Assembly (NCBI GenBank): GCA_964580575.1
Contig: CAZOLJ010000109.1
Location: 1-12,715 of the forward strand
Direction: 5' to 3'
Length of the DNA stretch: 12,715 nt
Source of the DNA: CAVPDE01 sp964580575
Lineage (GTDB): Bacteria > Desulfobacterota > DSM-4660 > Desulfatiglandales > HGW-15
In this document: positions 1-6,696 of the stretch, in pieces
Numbering within the stretch: the first letter of the stretch is position 1
Layout: every line of letters begins with the position of its first letter
The notes under the pieces: model-generated
What the model was told of the DNA's origin: nothing
The model's database searches: none
The model's input: only the letters and a program-made list of their open reading frames with translations
Program-made: the position numbers and the translations under genes

Positions 1-2040
1 CTCGGCGGCCAGTGGAAGAGCACAGGCGTCCCCGCCTCCTCCACTCTGCCCGTCCAGAAACAGTTGGGCGAAACGGGCAAGCTTGTTCGGCTCGGAAAGA
101 GCAACCAGCAAATCCCCGGGATGAATAACCGTATTCGCTTCAGGGTTCGACACCATCTGATCCCCTCGCCGTATGGCGAGCACTGTGACGCCGTGTTTTT
201 TCCTGATCCCAATCTGCGCAATGGTTTTCTCGGCAATAGGGGAACCTTCTGCTACTCGAAAAGTCGTGATATCCACGTTCGGAATCTGGCACTTCAAATC
301 CGAAAAAGAAAGCGATTCCCCGGACAGGCTTCGAAACATGTCATAACCCCCTGAGCGAGCCTCGGCGATCAGCCTCTCGATCTCGTTCCTGGGAACCAAA
401 TATCTGGCAAGAACCCGGCTGAAGATCTCGATCGACGTTTCGAATTCCTCAGGGATCACCTGATTCGCCCCTAGAGCGTAGAGCGATTCCATCTCCGTGA
501 CAAAGCGCGTGCGGACAATGAGGAACACATTGGGATTCTCTTTTCTCACCGCCGCAGCGATCTTTCGGGTGGCCAGGGGATCCGATATCACCACCACAAC
601 CACCCTGGCCTTCTTGACCCCCACCTCCTCGAGAACCGCCTCCTGCGACGCATCTCCATAGGTGATCGGTTCTCCTTTTCCAGACTCCACTCTCACGGTC
701 TGAGGATTCATCTCGATCACCAAATAGGGAATGCCTGCGACTTTGGCGACGCGTGCTACATTTTTTCCGTTGAGCCCGAAGCCGACGATGATCAAGTGGT
801 CCCGAAGGATCCGATGTCGTTTCCTCTTGCCTGCGGAGATCGCTTTTGTGAAACCCCGTTTCAGCTTTGAGGGCCAAGGCAGCTTCGCCACCCCATCGGC
901 AAATTTTGGAGCCAGGGCTATGGCAAAAGGCGTTGCTGCCATGGTCAGGACGGAAACATCCAAAAAAAGCTGGTACAATTCCTTTTCAAGCAAGTCCATG
1001 TCCGCACCGGTGAGAAAGAGGACAAAACTGAATTCGCCCACCTGGCACAGGGACAGGCCACAGATGACACTCGTTCTCAGGGGGAATCCGAGAAGACTGA
1101 CCGTAAAAGCGGTGAGGATAAGCTTGAGGAGCATCACGGAAAGCGCGACCAGCGCGACCGTGCCGGGTTTCTCCATCAAGAACTCCACGTCGAGAAGCAT
1201 GCCGATGGAAACAAAGAAGAGGCTTGTGAACACATGTCTGAAAGGGATGATGTTGCCGAGGGTCTCCCAGGTGAACTCGGTTTCTGAAATGATGAGACCC
1301 GCCAGAAAGGCGCCCAGGGCCAGAGACAATCCAAGGCTGTGGGTCAGGAAAGCCACTGCGAAACAAATGACCAGAACCGTGAGAGAAAAGAGTTCGCGGC
1401 TGCGTGTCCGCGCAATCTGGTAGAGCACCGCCGGTACGAGCCACTTGGCCGCCACAAAGGCGAACCCGACGAGGCCGACTCCTTTCAGAATCAATCCTAC
1501 AAAAGACCCCTGTGTTTCTTCCCCCACCCCCGCCAGGTAGGGAGTCACAATCATCATGGGGATCACGACAATGTCCTGAAAAATGAGAACGGCCAGGCTG
1601 ATCTGACCGTGGGGGCTGTCGACCTCGGCCCGTTCCTGAAGAATTCTGAGGACAATGGCCGTGCTGCTCAGGGAGAGGAGAAATCCCATGAACACCGCCT
1701 GGTTCGCGGGAAGGCCCAAGGATCGAAGAATGAGAAAGGACGCCACGATGGTAAGCGCCACTTGGAGGGCTCCTCCCAGCAGGACGTATCGTTTGATTCT
1801 CAGCAGGCCTCCGAGAGAAAATTCGAGGCCGATGGTGAAAAGCAAGAGGACCACGCCGATTTCCGTGAGCAGCTCGACTTCTTTCCCGCTGCCGATCAAC
1901 CCCAGTCCCTGGGGCCCTACCAGAACTCCTGTAACCAAGAAGCCGACCGTCGCCGCCACGCGGAGTTGGTGGCAGATCAGAAGAACGGCAACAGCCAGAG
2001 CAAATACCAGGAGCAGTCCTTTGAGCAGAGATAATTCCAT
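1..2040 (-). CDS. CPA2-type cation:proton antiporter with C-terminal TrkA-N/TrkA-C (KefB/KefC-like), partial at 3' end
   Basis: One open frame of 680 codons runs from an ATG at 2040 to the left edge without a stop, so the C-terminus is cut off. The first ~385 residues are strongly hydrophobic with roughly a dozen membrane segments. They contain FQDIVVIP (about residues 153-160) and QVGEFSFV (about 331), both typical of KefB/KefC-type exchangers. A basic linker leads to a Rossmann TrkA-N domain beginning IIVGFGLNG (about 415), with GDAS about 45 residues later. From about 597 a TrkA-C (RCK_C) domain follows. Family knowledge: these inner-membrane proteins exchange K+ or Na+ for H+ under control of nucleotide or glutathione ligands on the Rossmann domain. 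The ion and ligand here cannot be told. AAGGTG lies five bases before the ATG. The gene is separated from the upstream lysE-like gene by a 252-bp gap with a dyad and a 160-bp repeat, so it probably has its own promoter. Confidence 0.9.
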   Translation of the reverse strand, partial: MELSLLKGLLLVFALAVAVLLICHQLRVAATVGFLVTGVLVGPQGLGLIGSGKEVELLTEIGVVLLLFTIGLEFSLGGLLRIKRYVLLGGALQVALTIVASFLILRSLGLPANQAVFMGFLLSLSSTAIVLRILQERAEVDSPHGQISLAVLIFQDIVVIPMMIVTPYLAGVGEETQGSFVGLILKGVGLVGFAFVAAKWLVPAVLYQIARTRSRELFSLTVLVICFAVAFLTHSLGLSLALGAFLAGLIISETEFTWETLGNIIPFRHVFTSLFFVSIGMLLDVEFLMEKPGTVALVALSVMLLKLILTAFTVSLLGFPLRTSVICGLSLCQVGEFSFVLFLTGADMDLLEKELYQLFLDVSVLTMAATPFAIALAPKFADGVAKLPWPSKLKRGFTKAISAGKRKRHRILRDHLIIVGFGLNGKNVARVAKVAGIPYLVIEMNPQTVRVESGKGEPITYGDASQEAVLEEVGVKKARVVVVVISDPLATRKIAAAVRKENPNVFLIVRTRFVTEMESLYALGANQVIPEEFETSIEIFSRVLARYLVPRNEIERLIAEARSGGYDMFRSLSGESLSFSDLKCQIPNVDITTFRVAEGSPIAEKTIAQIGIRKKHGVTVLAIRRGDQMVSNPEANTVIHPGDLLVALSEPNKLARFAQLFLDGQSGGGGDACALPLAAE

Positions 2041-2060
2041 AAAGACACCTTAACAGAAGT

Positions 2061-2078
2061 GTACGTTTGTTAACGTAC
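2061..2078. promoter_or_regulatory. Perfect dyad (GTACGTT-N4-AACGTAC) upstream of the antiporter gene
   Basis: Seven-base arms GTACGTT and AACGTAC are perfectly inverted around TGTT. The dyad sits 21 bases upstream of the antiporter ATG, where an operator or a leader hairpin would be expected. A second inverted repeat, GGTGGCATTT/AAACGCCACC with one mismatch, spans 2086-2115. A TTCACA 17 bases from TACGTT on the minus strand is only a weak promoter candidate, and the dyad would overlap its -10. Function is inferred from position alone. Confidence 0.4.
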
Positions 2079-2123
2079 TACAGATGGTGGCATTTGTGAA
2101 ATGGGAAACGCCACCTTGGCCCA

Positions 2124-2283
2124 TTAGAATCTTAGAGCGTAACTTCTCTGCGACTTGCGGAGAAGTTGGAGGTTGGAGGTCAGAGGTTGGAGGCAAGAAC
2201 GGTTTTGCCTCAAACCTCAAGCGAAGCGATCCTCAAGCCTCAAACAGCAGGCCAGATTTTGGTTGCGGCCATAGGCCTGCATT
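2124..2283 (-). repeat. 160-bp dispersed repeat, copy 1 (three-hairpin element)
   Basis: This block recurs at 8053-8212 with 156/160 identities and no gaps. It contains three inverted repeats: AACTTCTC/GAGAAGTT (2141-2167), 14-base arms GAGGTTGGAGGCAA/TTGCCTCAAACCTC with one mismatch (2183-2218), and GCAGGCC/GGCCTGC (2247-2280). TTGGAGG occurs three times inside it. Read on the minus strand, it starts nine bases after the TAA of the LysE-type gene. No coding frame is shared by both copies. Confidence 0.9.
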
Positions 2284-2292
2284 AGGGGTTTG

Positions 2293-2919
2293 TTACGGTT
2301 GGAGCAGACTGAGCAATGCGAGGAAGCCGAATCCGCCGATGATCACGCCCGAGAGCCTGTTGACCCATCTCAGCCTCGGTCCGTTGAACCACGTTCTGAA
2401 AAGGCCCACGCCGGTGCTCAGAAACATCCACCACGCAGCGCTGCCCATAAACACTCCCAATACCAGGAGCATCCCGGCAGTGTAATCTCCGCCCGAGTTT
2501 CCCAGCCCCAGTCCCGCGAAGATGGCGGCAAAGGCCAAAATGGTCACCGGATTGGTCAGAGTGAGGAGAAGGGTGGAAGCATAGGCACCGGCAAGACCCT
2601 TTGCCGCAGCCTTGGATGGTGCCTCCGCAGGTTTTGAAAAAAAGATTCTCGCGCCGAGGTAGCCTAGAAACAGGGCGCCAATGAGACGGAACCAGAATTG
2701 CTGGCCGATGAGAAAGTTTGAAACATAGGTGACTCCGAAACCGGCGATGCATCCATACAAGGCGTCAGCGGTAGCCGCCCCCATACCCGACACAAAACCC
2801 GAAATCCTGCCTTCCGCCAGGGTGCGTCTGATACAGAGCACGCCGATCGGCCCCACAGGGGCTGCGATGGAAAACCCGATGATGAGTCCTTTCACGAAAA
2901 GGCTGAAATCCAGAAACAC
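2293..2919 (-). CDS. LysE/RhtB-family exporter
   Basis: A 208-residue protein with about six hydrophobic segments, the usual size for LysE/RhtB/ArgO exporters. The N-terminal segment carries PVGPIGVLCIRRTLAEG followed by a G/A-rich stretch with TADALYG. This matches the family signature of a proline/glycine-rich first helix and a conserved acidic residue in the second. Such inner-membrane proteins export amino acids or similar small solutes; the substrate cannot be predicted from the sequence. The start is GTG at 2919, with GGAGG three bases upstream, a short but acceptable spacing. A 158-bp gap with a terminator-like hairpin separates it from the DUF2845 gene, so independent transcription is likely. 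The stop is directly followed by the 160-bp repeat. Confidence 0.87.
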   Translation of the reverse strand: MFLDFSLFVKGLIIGFSIAAPVGPIGVLCIRRTLAEGRISGFVSGMGAATADALYGCIAGFGVTYVSNFLIGQQFWFRLIGALFLGYLGARIFFSKPAEAPSKAAAKGLAGAYASTLLLTLTNPVTILAFAAIFAGLGLGNSGGDYTAGMLLVLGVFMGSAAWWMFLSTGVGLFRTWFNGPRLRWVNRLSGVIIGGFGFLALLSLLQP

Positions 2920-2981
2920 AGACCTCCAAGGCCCCTTTCAGTCCACCTAGCGTCGCGTTTCAAAAGCATCTTGACAAATAA

Positions 2982-3000
2982 TCCCGCACCACAAGCGGGA
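2982..3000 (-). terminator. Possible rho-independent terminator after the DUF2845 gene
   Basis: TCCCGC and GCGGGA are perfectly inverted with a 7-base loop. Read on the minus strand, the stem is followed by TTATTTGT, a modest T-rich tail. It lies about 80 bases downstream of the DUF2845 stop and upstream of the lysE-like start. A larger inverted repeat, CGGGAGAG...CTCTCCCG, overlaps it on the right (about 2996-3041). Confidence 0.45.
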
Positions 3001-3077
3001 GAGAAATCTTGGTGTTTCGCAAGCTTAAAAGATCTCTCCCGTCGGTCGAGATGACAACTCCTTTGCGCGACGCGATA

Positions 3078-3488
3078 CTATCGGGCCAATTTCCTCCGTT
3101 CCTCCCAGCTTTGGATGCCCGCGGCACTGCCGTATCCTTCCCTCTTGATGCTGCTCAGACGCGATTTGGTAAACTCCAGAACATAAACAAATCCAGTGGG
3201 TCCCGGATCATAATACCAGGTCTCATCGCCCGAGGACACCCCTTCGTACCTGGATCCGGCCGGAACCCTTACGATCTTGGTGTCGTAGTAGTCTCTTCCT
3301 CGGCGCGCATAGATTCTCTCCGTGACTTTGATCTCGCGAAAGTCCGGAGCCCCGCACTCCTGAAGCACCGCGTAGGTCGTATCCCCGACAGCCACCACTT
3401 CATTGCCGCACCTGAAACCCGATTCTCCGCGAGCCTCCGCGCACAGTAAGAATAGAAGAAACAAAGCCGCAGCGACGGTCGATTTCAT
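3078..3488 (-). CDS. Secreted DUF2845-type protein
   Basis: A 136-residue protein. Residues 1-20 are a lysine followed by a long hydrophobic run and a small-residue cleavage region (AEARG), so it is probably a Sec-exported periplasmic protein. Cys16 lacks a proper lipobox, with Leu rather than Gly/Ala before it. The mature part opens FRCGNEVVAVGDTTYAVLQECGAPD, in pieces: CG at 27-28, VGD at 34-36 and CGAPD at 45-49, then ETWYYDPGPTGF near residues 89-100 and VLEFTKSRLSSI after it. This layout of two conserved cysteines, a GD turn, a W-Y-Y strand and a final strand matches DUF2845, whose function is unknown. The ATG at 3488 has a weak, close GAAAGG. It follows the lipid kinase gene by 41 bases on the same strand and may be cotranscribed with it. 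Confidence 0.8.
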   Translation of the reverse strand: MKSTVAAALFLLFLLCAEARGESGFRCGNEVVAVGDTTYAVLQECGAPDFREIKVTERIYARRGRDYYDTKIVRVPAGSRYEGVSSGDETWYYDPGPTGFVYVLEFTKSRLSSIKREGYGSAAGIQSWEERRKLAR

Positions 3489-3529
3489 GCCTTTCTCTTA
3501 TTCTTCGATGAGTTTCTGATTTCCGCCTT

Positions 3530-4459
3530 TCACGTCTCAGGTCCGAGAATCCGCATCGCCGAAGGGAGGATCTCTATCTTCACTGGCAGACACCCGGGTT
3601 GCTCGCCATCCACATCGAGCAGCACGCGTCCCTCGGAAAATGCTTCCACTTTTTTTCCAGTGAGGGATCGCACTCTCTTCACTTGCAGGATCTTCCCATT
3701 GTAAAGCTTCGGGAGATAATAGAACACTTCGGGAAAACTCAGTTCTCCGATGACGGTGACATGAAACAGGCCGTCGGATGGGTCAGCGTCAGGAGCGACC
3801 CACATGCCTCCCCCGTGATACTGGCCGTTCGCCACAGCCACATTCAATACGGGAACCTCCTCATCGAAATGATCGTCCACCTTGAGGCGTATCCTTTTCT
3901 TTTCATAAAGAACGAGGGAGACGAGCGTCGCGATAATGAAGGAGAGAAAGCCGCCGAGCTTCTTGCCGGACTTGTTGACCCGTTCATCGACTTCTCCGCC
4001 CAGACCGAAGCTTGTCAGATTGTGAAAGTATCTGGTCCTGGACTCCCCGTCGTGATTCGTGTAATGGAGTCGTCCCAGGTCAATGGGCCGTGTCCGGCCT
4101 CCTTTGATGACCTTTAGAGCGTCTTCAGGATTTTTGGGAATCCGAAGAGTCCTCCTGAAGTCGCACCCGGTTCCGTTGGGTATGAACCCGAGTTGGACCT
4201 CTGGATTCGTGGGCCCCTCTTCACTGATGAGGCCGTTGATGACCTCGTTGAGCGTGCCGTCCCCGCCCACGCACACCACGCATTTTGCTCCTTCAGAGAC
4301 GGCAAGCCTGGCAAACTGCGTTGCCTCTCCCGGAGCGGTCGTCATAAAGGACTTGAAGCCGCCGAGGTGCCTCTCCGCCAGCTCCTTGATCTGCGGCCAG
4401 TTCTTGCCGACGATGCCTCTTGCCGCGTGAGGGTTGACAATGAAAACCCTGCTCTTCAC
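3530..4459 (-). CDS. Diacylglycerol kinase-family lipid kinase (YegS/DgkB-like)
   Basis: A 309-residue protein, the normal length for the family. Family landmarks are present in order: NPHAARG (9-15), the nucleotide-binding GGDGTLNEV (65-73), PNGTGCDF (94-101), the GGGM...PDADPSDG block (216-230) and VDGE (283-286). Enzymes of this type phosphorylate diacylglycerol or related lipids with ATP at the inner face of the membrane. Exact substrate (diacylglycerol, phosphatidylglycerol, sphingoid base) is not evident. The start is GTG at 4459, four bases after the stop of the deacetylase-like gene, with GAGGG nine bases upstream inside the end of that gene. The two are therefore very likely translationally coupled. 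Confidence 0.92.
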   Translation of the reverse strand: MKSRVFIVNPHAARGIVGKNWPQIKELAERHLGGFKSFMTTAPGEATQFARLAVSEGAKCVVCVGGDGTLNEVINGLISEEGPTNPEVQLGFIPNGTGCDFRRTLRIPKNPEDALKVIKGGRTRPIDLGRLHYTNHDGESRTRYFHNLTSFGLGGEVDERVNKSGKKLGGFLSFIIATLVSLVLYEKKRIRLKVDDHFDEEVPVLNVAVANGQYHGGGMWVAPDADPSDGLFHVTVIGELSFPEVFYYLPKLYNGKILQVKRVRSLTGKKVEAFSEGRVLLDVDGEQPGCLPVKIEILPSAMRILGPET

Positions 4460-4463
4460 AGGA

Positions 4464-5207
4464 TCACACCCTCAATCCCTCTAGGAGGGCCCTCACGTTG
4501 TGGCCGAGAACGGCGTGGTTGTAGCCGCCTTCCAGAATGCCGAAGCACCCCCCACCTGCTCTCCGAGCCGCATCGAGCACCATTCGGCCGATCTCGCGAT
4601 AGTCGTCCGTTTTCAAGGTTCCGCCCCAGTCTCGCTCGTGATTGTCAAACCCGGCGGAGATCCCAATGAGATCCACTTCGCACTGACGCATTTCCCGCTT
4701 CACTTCCTCCAGATAAGCTTCCCGGTCATTGGCATCCACATTGTAGACCTTGACCCAGTCCTTGCCGCCCAAGATGTTGACGGTGCCGTCCCCGAAGTGA
4801 AGATCGATATCCAGCACATAAGCCGTCTTTATTTTTTTTGCTCTCATGAGGTGTTCCAGGGCAACCGCCATGTTGTTGAAGTAGCAGAACCCCCAGCATG
4901 AGCCCGAAGAAGCATGATGGCCCGGAGGCCTGATGAGACCGAAAGCGGGTTCTCTTAAACCCAGAGTCGCCGTTTGAATCGCCCCTCCTGCCGCGAGCGA
5001 GGCAATGGGGTAAAGACCCATGCTCTTCACATGTTCCACTTGCGCCTTGGTGTGAACAGCGAGCAGATCCTCTTCAGATGCCGGTTCGGCGTTGACGATT
5101 TCCACATGGGCTTGGATGACGTCGATCACCGCCTCCATACGCCCGGGCTCAGCGGCCGGGTCTGTGGTGTAGACATCATAAAAGTCCTCGTGAAAAACGA
5201 CTTTCAT
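4464..5207 (-). CDS. Histone deacetylase-superfamily (AcuC/acetylpolyamine amidohydrolase-like) Zn hydrolase
   Basis: A 247-residue protein starting at ATG 5207. The frame stays open to an ATG at 5288, but those 27 extra residues (rich in Asn/Gln/Ser) are translated from the adjacent GAATTC-type tandem repeat and are rejected. Hallmarks of the arginase/deacetylase fold are RPPGHHA with His97-His98, GFCYFNN (106-112), DIDLHFGDGT (133-142) with Asp135 and His137 as expected zinc ligands, SAGFD with Asp188 as third ligand, and EGGYN (226-230). The family removes acetyl or other acyl groups from amines such as lysine or polyamines in the cytoplasm; the substrate here is unknown. The usual HHG is HFG here. 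It is shorter than AcuC (about 390 residues). It lies 122 bp downstream of the oxidoreductase gamma gene and is coupled to the lipid kinase gene. Confidence 0.88.
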   Translation of the reverse strand: MKVVFHEDFYDVYTTDPAAEPGRMEAVIDVIQAHVEIVNAEPASEEDLLAVHTKAQVEHVKSMGLYPIASLAAGGAIQTATLGLREPAFGLIRPPGHHASSGSCWGFCYFNNMAVALEHLMRAKKIKTAYVLDIDLHFGDGTVNILGGKDWVKVYNVDANDREAYLEEVKREMRQCEVDLIGISAGFDNHERDWGGTLKTDDYREIGRMVLDAARRAGGGCFGILEGGYNHAVLGHNVRALLEGLRV

Positions 5208-5229
5208 TTTCAACTCAGCAAAGCTGAAA

Positions 5230-5325
5230 TTGTGAATTCGGGAATTCCGGGATTGCGAATTCTGGGATTGCGAATTTTGGTATTGCAAATTCCAGAATTC
5301 CAGAATTCCTCAATTCCCTAATTCC
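5230..5325. repeat. Tandem and GAATTC-rich short repeat array
   Basis: Three 15-bp units lie end to end at 5249-5263, 5264-5278 and 5279-5293 (GGGATTGCGAATTCT and variants). Two AGAATTCC units follow at 5294-5309, then looser AATTCC repeats. More GAATTC units stand before the array. It fills most of the gap between the oxidoreductase gamma gene and the deacetylase-like gene, and its open frame falsely extends the latter. Confidence 0.75.
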
Positions 5326-5329
5326 TCTC

Positions 5330-5884
5330 TTATCCCTGTTTGGGGAGGGAAGCCTCGGCCAGATGGAATCCCAGGTCCAGGGCTTGTTTGTTCATATCGA
5401 GGAAACCCCGGGGAATCTTGGTCTCCAGGACTTTCATGACGGATTCGGTCTTGACGATATTAGTCAGCCCGATGACGGCACCCAGCATGCAGATGTTGAG
5501 GACCACGGGTTTGCCGATGCGATCCATCACGGACTTGTACATCTCAAGGCCTATTTGGCGGGCATCGACCCTGCGTTCTACCTTCACATAGTGGCTGTCG
5601 GTCAGCAGAAGACCCCCGGGTCGAATGCTGTTGGAGAACTTGTTGTACGCCTCCTGGGTCAGGCAGACCAGAACGTTCGGTTGATTCACCTTGGGGAAGC
5701 GGATACTCCGGTCCGAGATAATGACATCTGCCCGGGTGGCCCCCCCTCTGGCTTCAGGCCCATAACTCTGGGATTGGACGGCATTGAGTCCCTCGTGAAT
5801 CACCGCCGCCTCGGCAAGAATGATCGACGCGGTGATGACGCCCTGCCCGCCGGAACCGGAAAAAACGATTCGATATCTTTCCAT
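5330..5884 (-). CDS. korC: 2-oxoacid:ferredoxin oxidoreductase, gamma subunit
   Basis: A 184-residue protein starting at ATG 5884. The frame is open to 6097, but that extension lies wholly inside the beta gene and is rejected. The N-terminus MERYRIVFSGSGGQGV holds the GSGGQG motif (10-15), followed by SQSYGPEARGGATRADVIISD, in pieces SYGPEARGG and ADVIISD, diagnostic of the gamma domain of the pyruvate/2-oxoglutarate:ferredoxin oxidoreductase family. This domain helps form the CoA-facing part of the complex. The start ATG shares its A with the beta stop (TGATG), so translation is coupled. Length fits separate gamma subunits (about 180-190). It is the last gene of the alpha-beta-gamma block. 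Confidence 0.92.
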   Translation of the reverse strand: MERYRIVFSGSGGQGVITASIILAEAAVIHEGLNAVQSQSYGPEARGGATRADVIISDRSIRFPKVNQPNVLVCLTQEAYNKFSNSIRPGGLLLTDSHYVKVERRVDARQIGLEMYKSVMDRIGKPVVLNICMLGAVIGLTNIVKTESVMKVLETKIPRGFLDMNKQALDLGFHLAEASLPKQG

Positions 5885-6693
5885 CAGTTTGACTGCCCTC
5901 GCTTCGCCCTCTCGACGATCTTTTGGTATTCCGAACAGTATTCTGCCCTTTCTTCCTCCACAAAAATCCCTCTTTCGATCAGTGCAGGGTTTTCTTTCTT
6001 TTTCTCGGACCCTATGGGAACGGTTTGATCCTTGTAGTAGTTCAGCATGTCCACGGCATCGCCCACCTTGTTCTTTCTGCCGTAGTAGGTGGGGCACTGA
6101 GAAAGAATCTCAACCACTGAAAACCCCTTGTGCCGGATCGCCTTCTCCAGGATCTCTTTCATGGAGGCCACGTGATAGGCCGTGGCCCTTGCCACAAAGG
6201 AAGCGCCGGCGCCCTTGGCCAGTTCCACAATGTCAAAGGCTTCATAGATGTTCCCGTAGGGAGCCGTGGTCGCCATCTTTCCGTAACCGGACAGGGGCGA
6301 GAACTGCCCTCCCGTCATCCCATAGATGTTGTTGTTCATGATGATCGCGGTGATATCAATGTTGCGCCTGGCAGCGTGGATGAAGTGATTGCCGCCGATC
6401 GCCAGGGCGTCTCCGTCGCCCATGGGAACGATGAGCGTCAGCTCCGGCCGCGAGAGTTTCACTCCTGTCGCAAAAGCCAGCGCCCGGCCGTGGAGGGTGT
6501 GGAGGGTGTGAAAATCAAGGTATCCTGAGATTCGCGAGGAACACCCGATCCCCGTGACCATGACGATGTCGCTTTTCTTGAGCCCCAGGGAACCAATGGC
6601 CCGGACCAGGTTGTTCATGATGATGCCATGCCCGCACCCGGGGCACCAGATGTGAGGCATGAACCTTTCGCGCAGGTATTCTTTGGCAGACAT
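5884..6693 (-). CDS. korB: 2-oxoacid:ferredoxin oxidoreductase, beta (TPP-binding) subunit
   Basis: A 269-residue protein. It has CPGCGHG (Cys17, Cys20), GIGCSS (Cys51) and SQCPTYYG (Cys200), the four-cysteine arrangement that holds a [4Fe-4S] cluster in this family. The thiamine diphosphate/Mg site is GDGDALAIGGNHF (92-104) with NNNIYGMTGGQ (120-130). With alpha and gamma it carries out CoA-dependent oxidative decarboxylation of a 2-oxoacid, passing electrons to ferredoxin in the cytoplasm, or the reverse carboxylation. AAGGAG stands eight bases before the ATG, inside the end of the alpha gene. The gap to the alpha stop is three bases. Length and the separate-subunit layout fit 2-oxoglutarate (KorB/OorB) better than fused pyruvate enzymes, but branched-chain or other 2-oxoacids cannot be excluded. 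Confidence 0.95.
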   Translation of the reverse strand: MSAKEYLRERFMPHIWCPGCGHGIIMNNLVRAIGSLGLKKSDIVMVTGIGCSSRISGYLDFHTLHTLHGRALAFATGVKLSRPELTLIVPMGDGDALAIGGNHFIHAARRNIDITAIIMNNNIYGMTGGQFSPLSGYGKMATTAPYGNIYEAFDIVELAKGAGASFVARATAYHVASMKEILEKAIRHKGFSVVEILSQCPTYYGRKNKVGDAVDMLNYYKDQTVPIGSEKKKENPALIERGIFVEEERAEYCSEYQKIVERAKRGQSN

Positions 6694-6696
6694 GGA

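Noticed and set aside
731..2053. Several plus-strand open frames of 130-231 codons
   Set aside because: All are antisense shadows of the antiporter gene, which has clear membrane and Rossmann motifs.
2084..2485. A 133-codon plus-strand open frame covering repeat copy 1
   Set aside because: It reads the repeat in a different frame from the open frame over copy 2 and ends antisense to the LysE-type gene, so the repeat does not encode a conserved peptide.
5230..5325. CRISPR-like array
   Set aside because: Units are 8-15 bp, adjacent and degenerate, with no unique spacers and no cas genes.
5885..6097. 71-residue N-terminal extension of the gamma subunit
   Set aside because: It lies entirely inside the beta gene, and the family starts at the Met four to ten residues before GSGGQG; the TGATG junction supports 5884.
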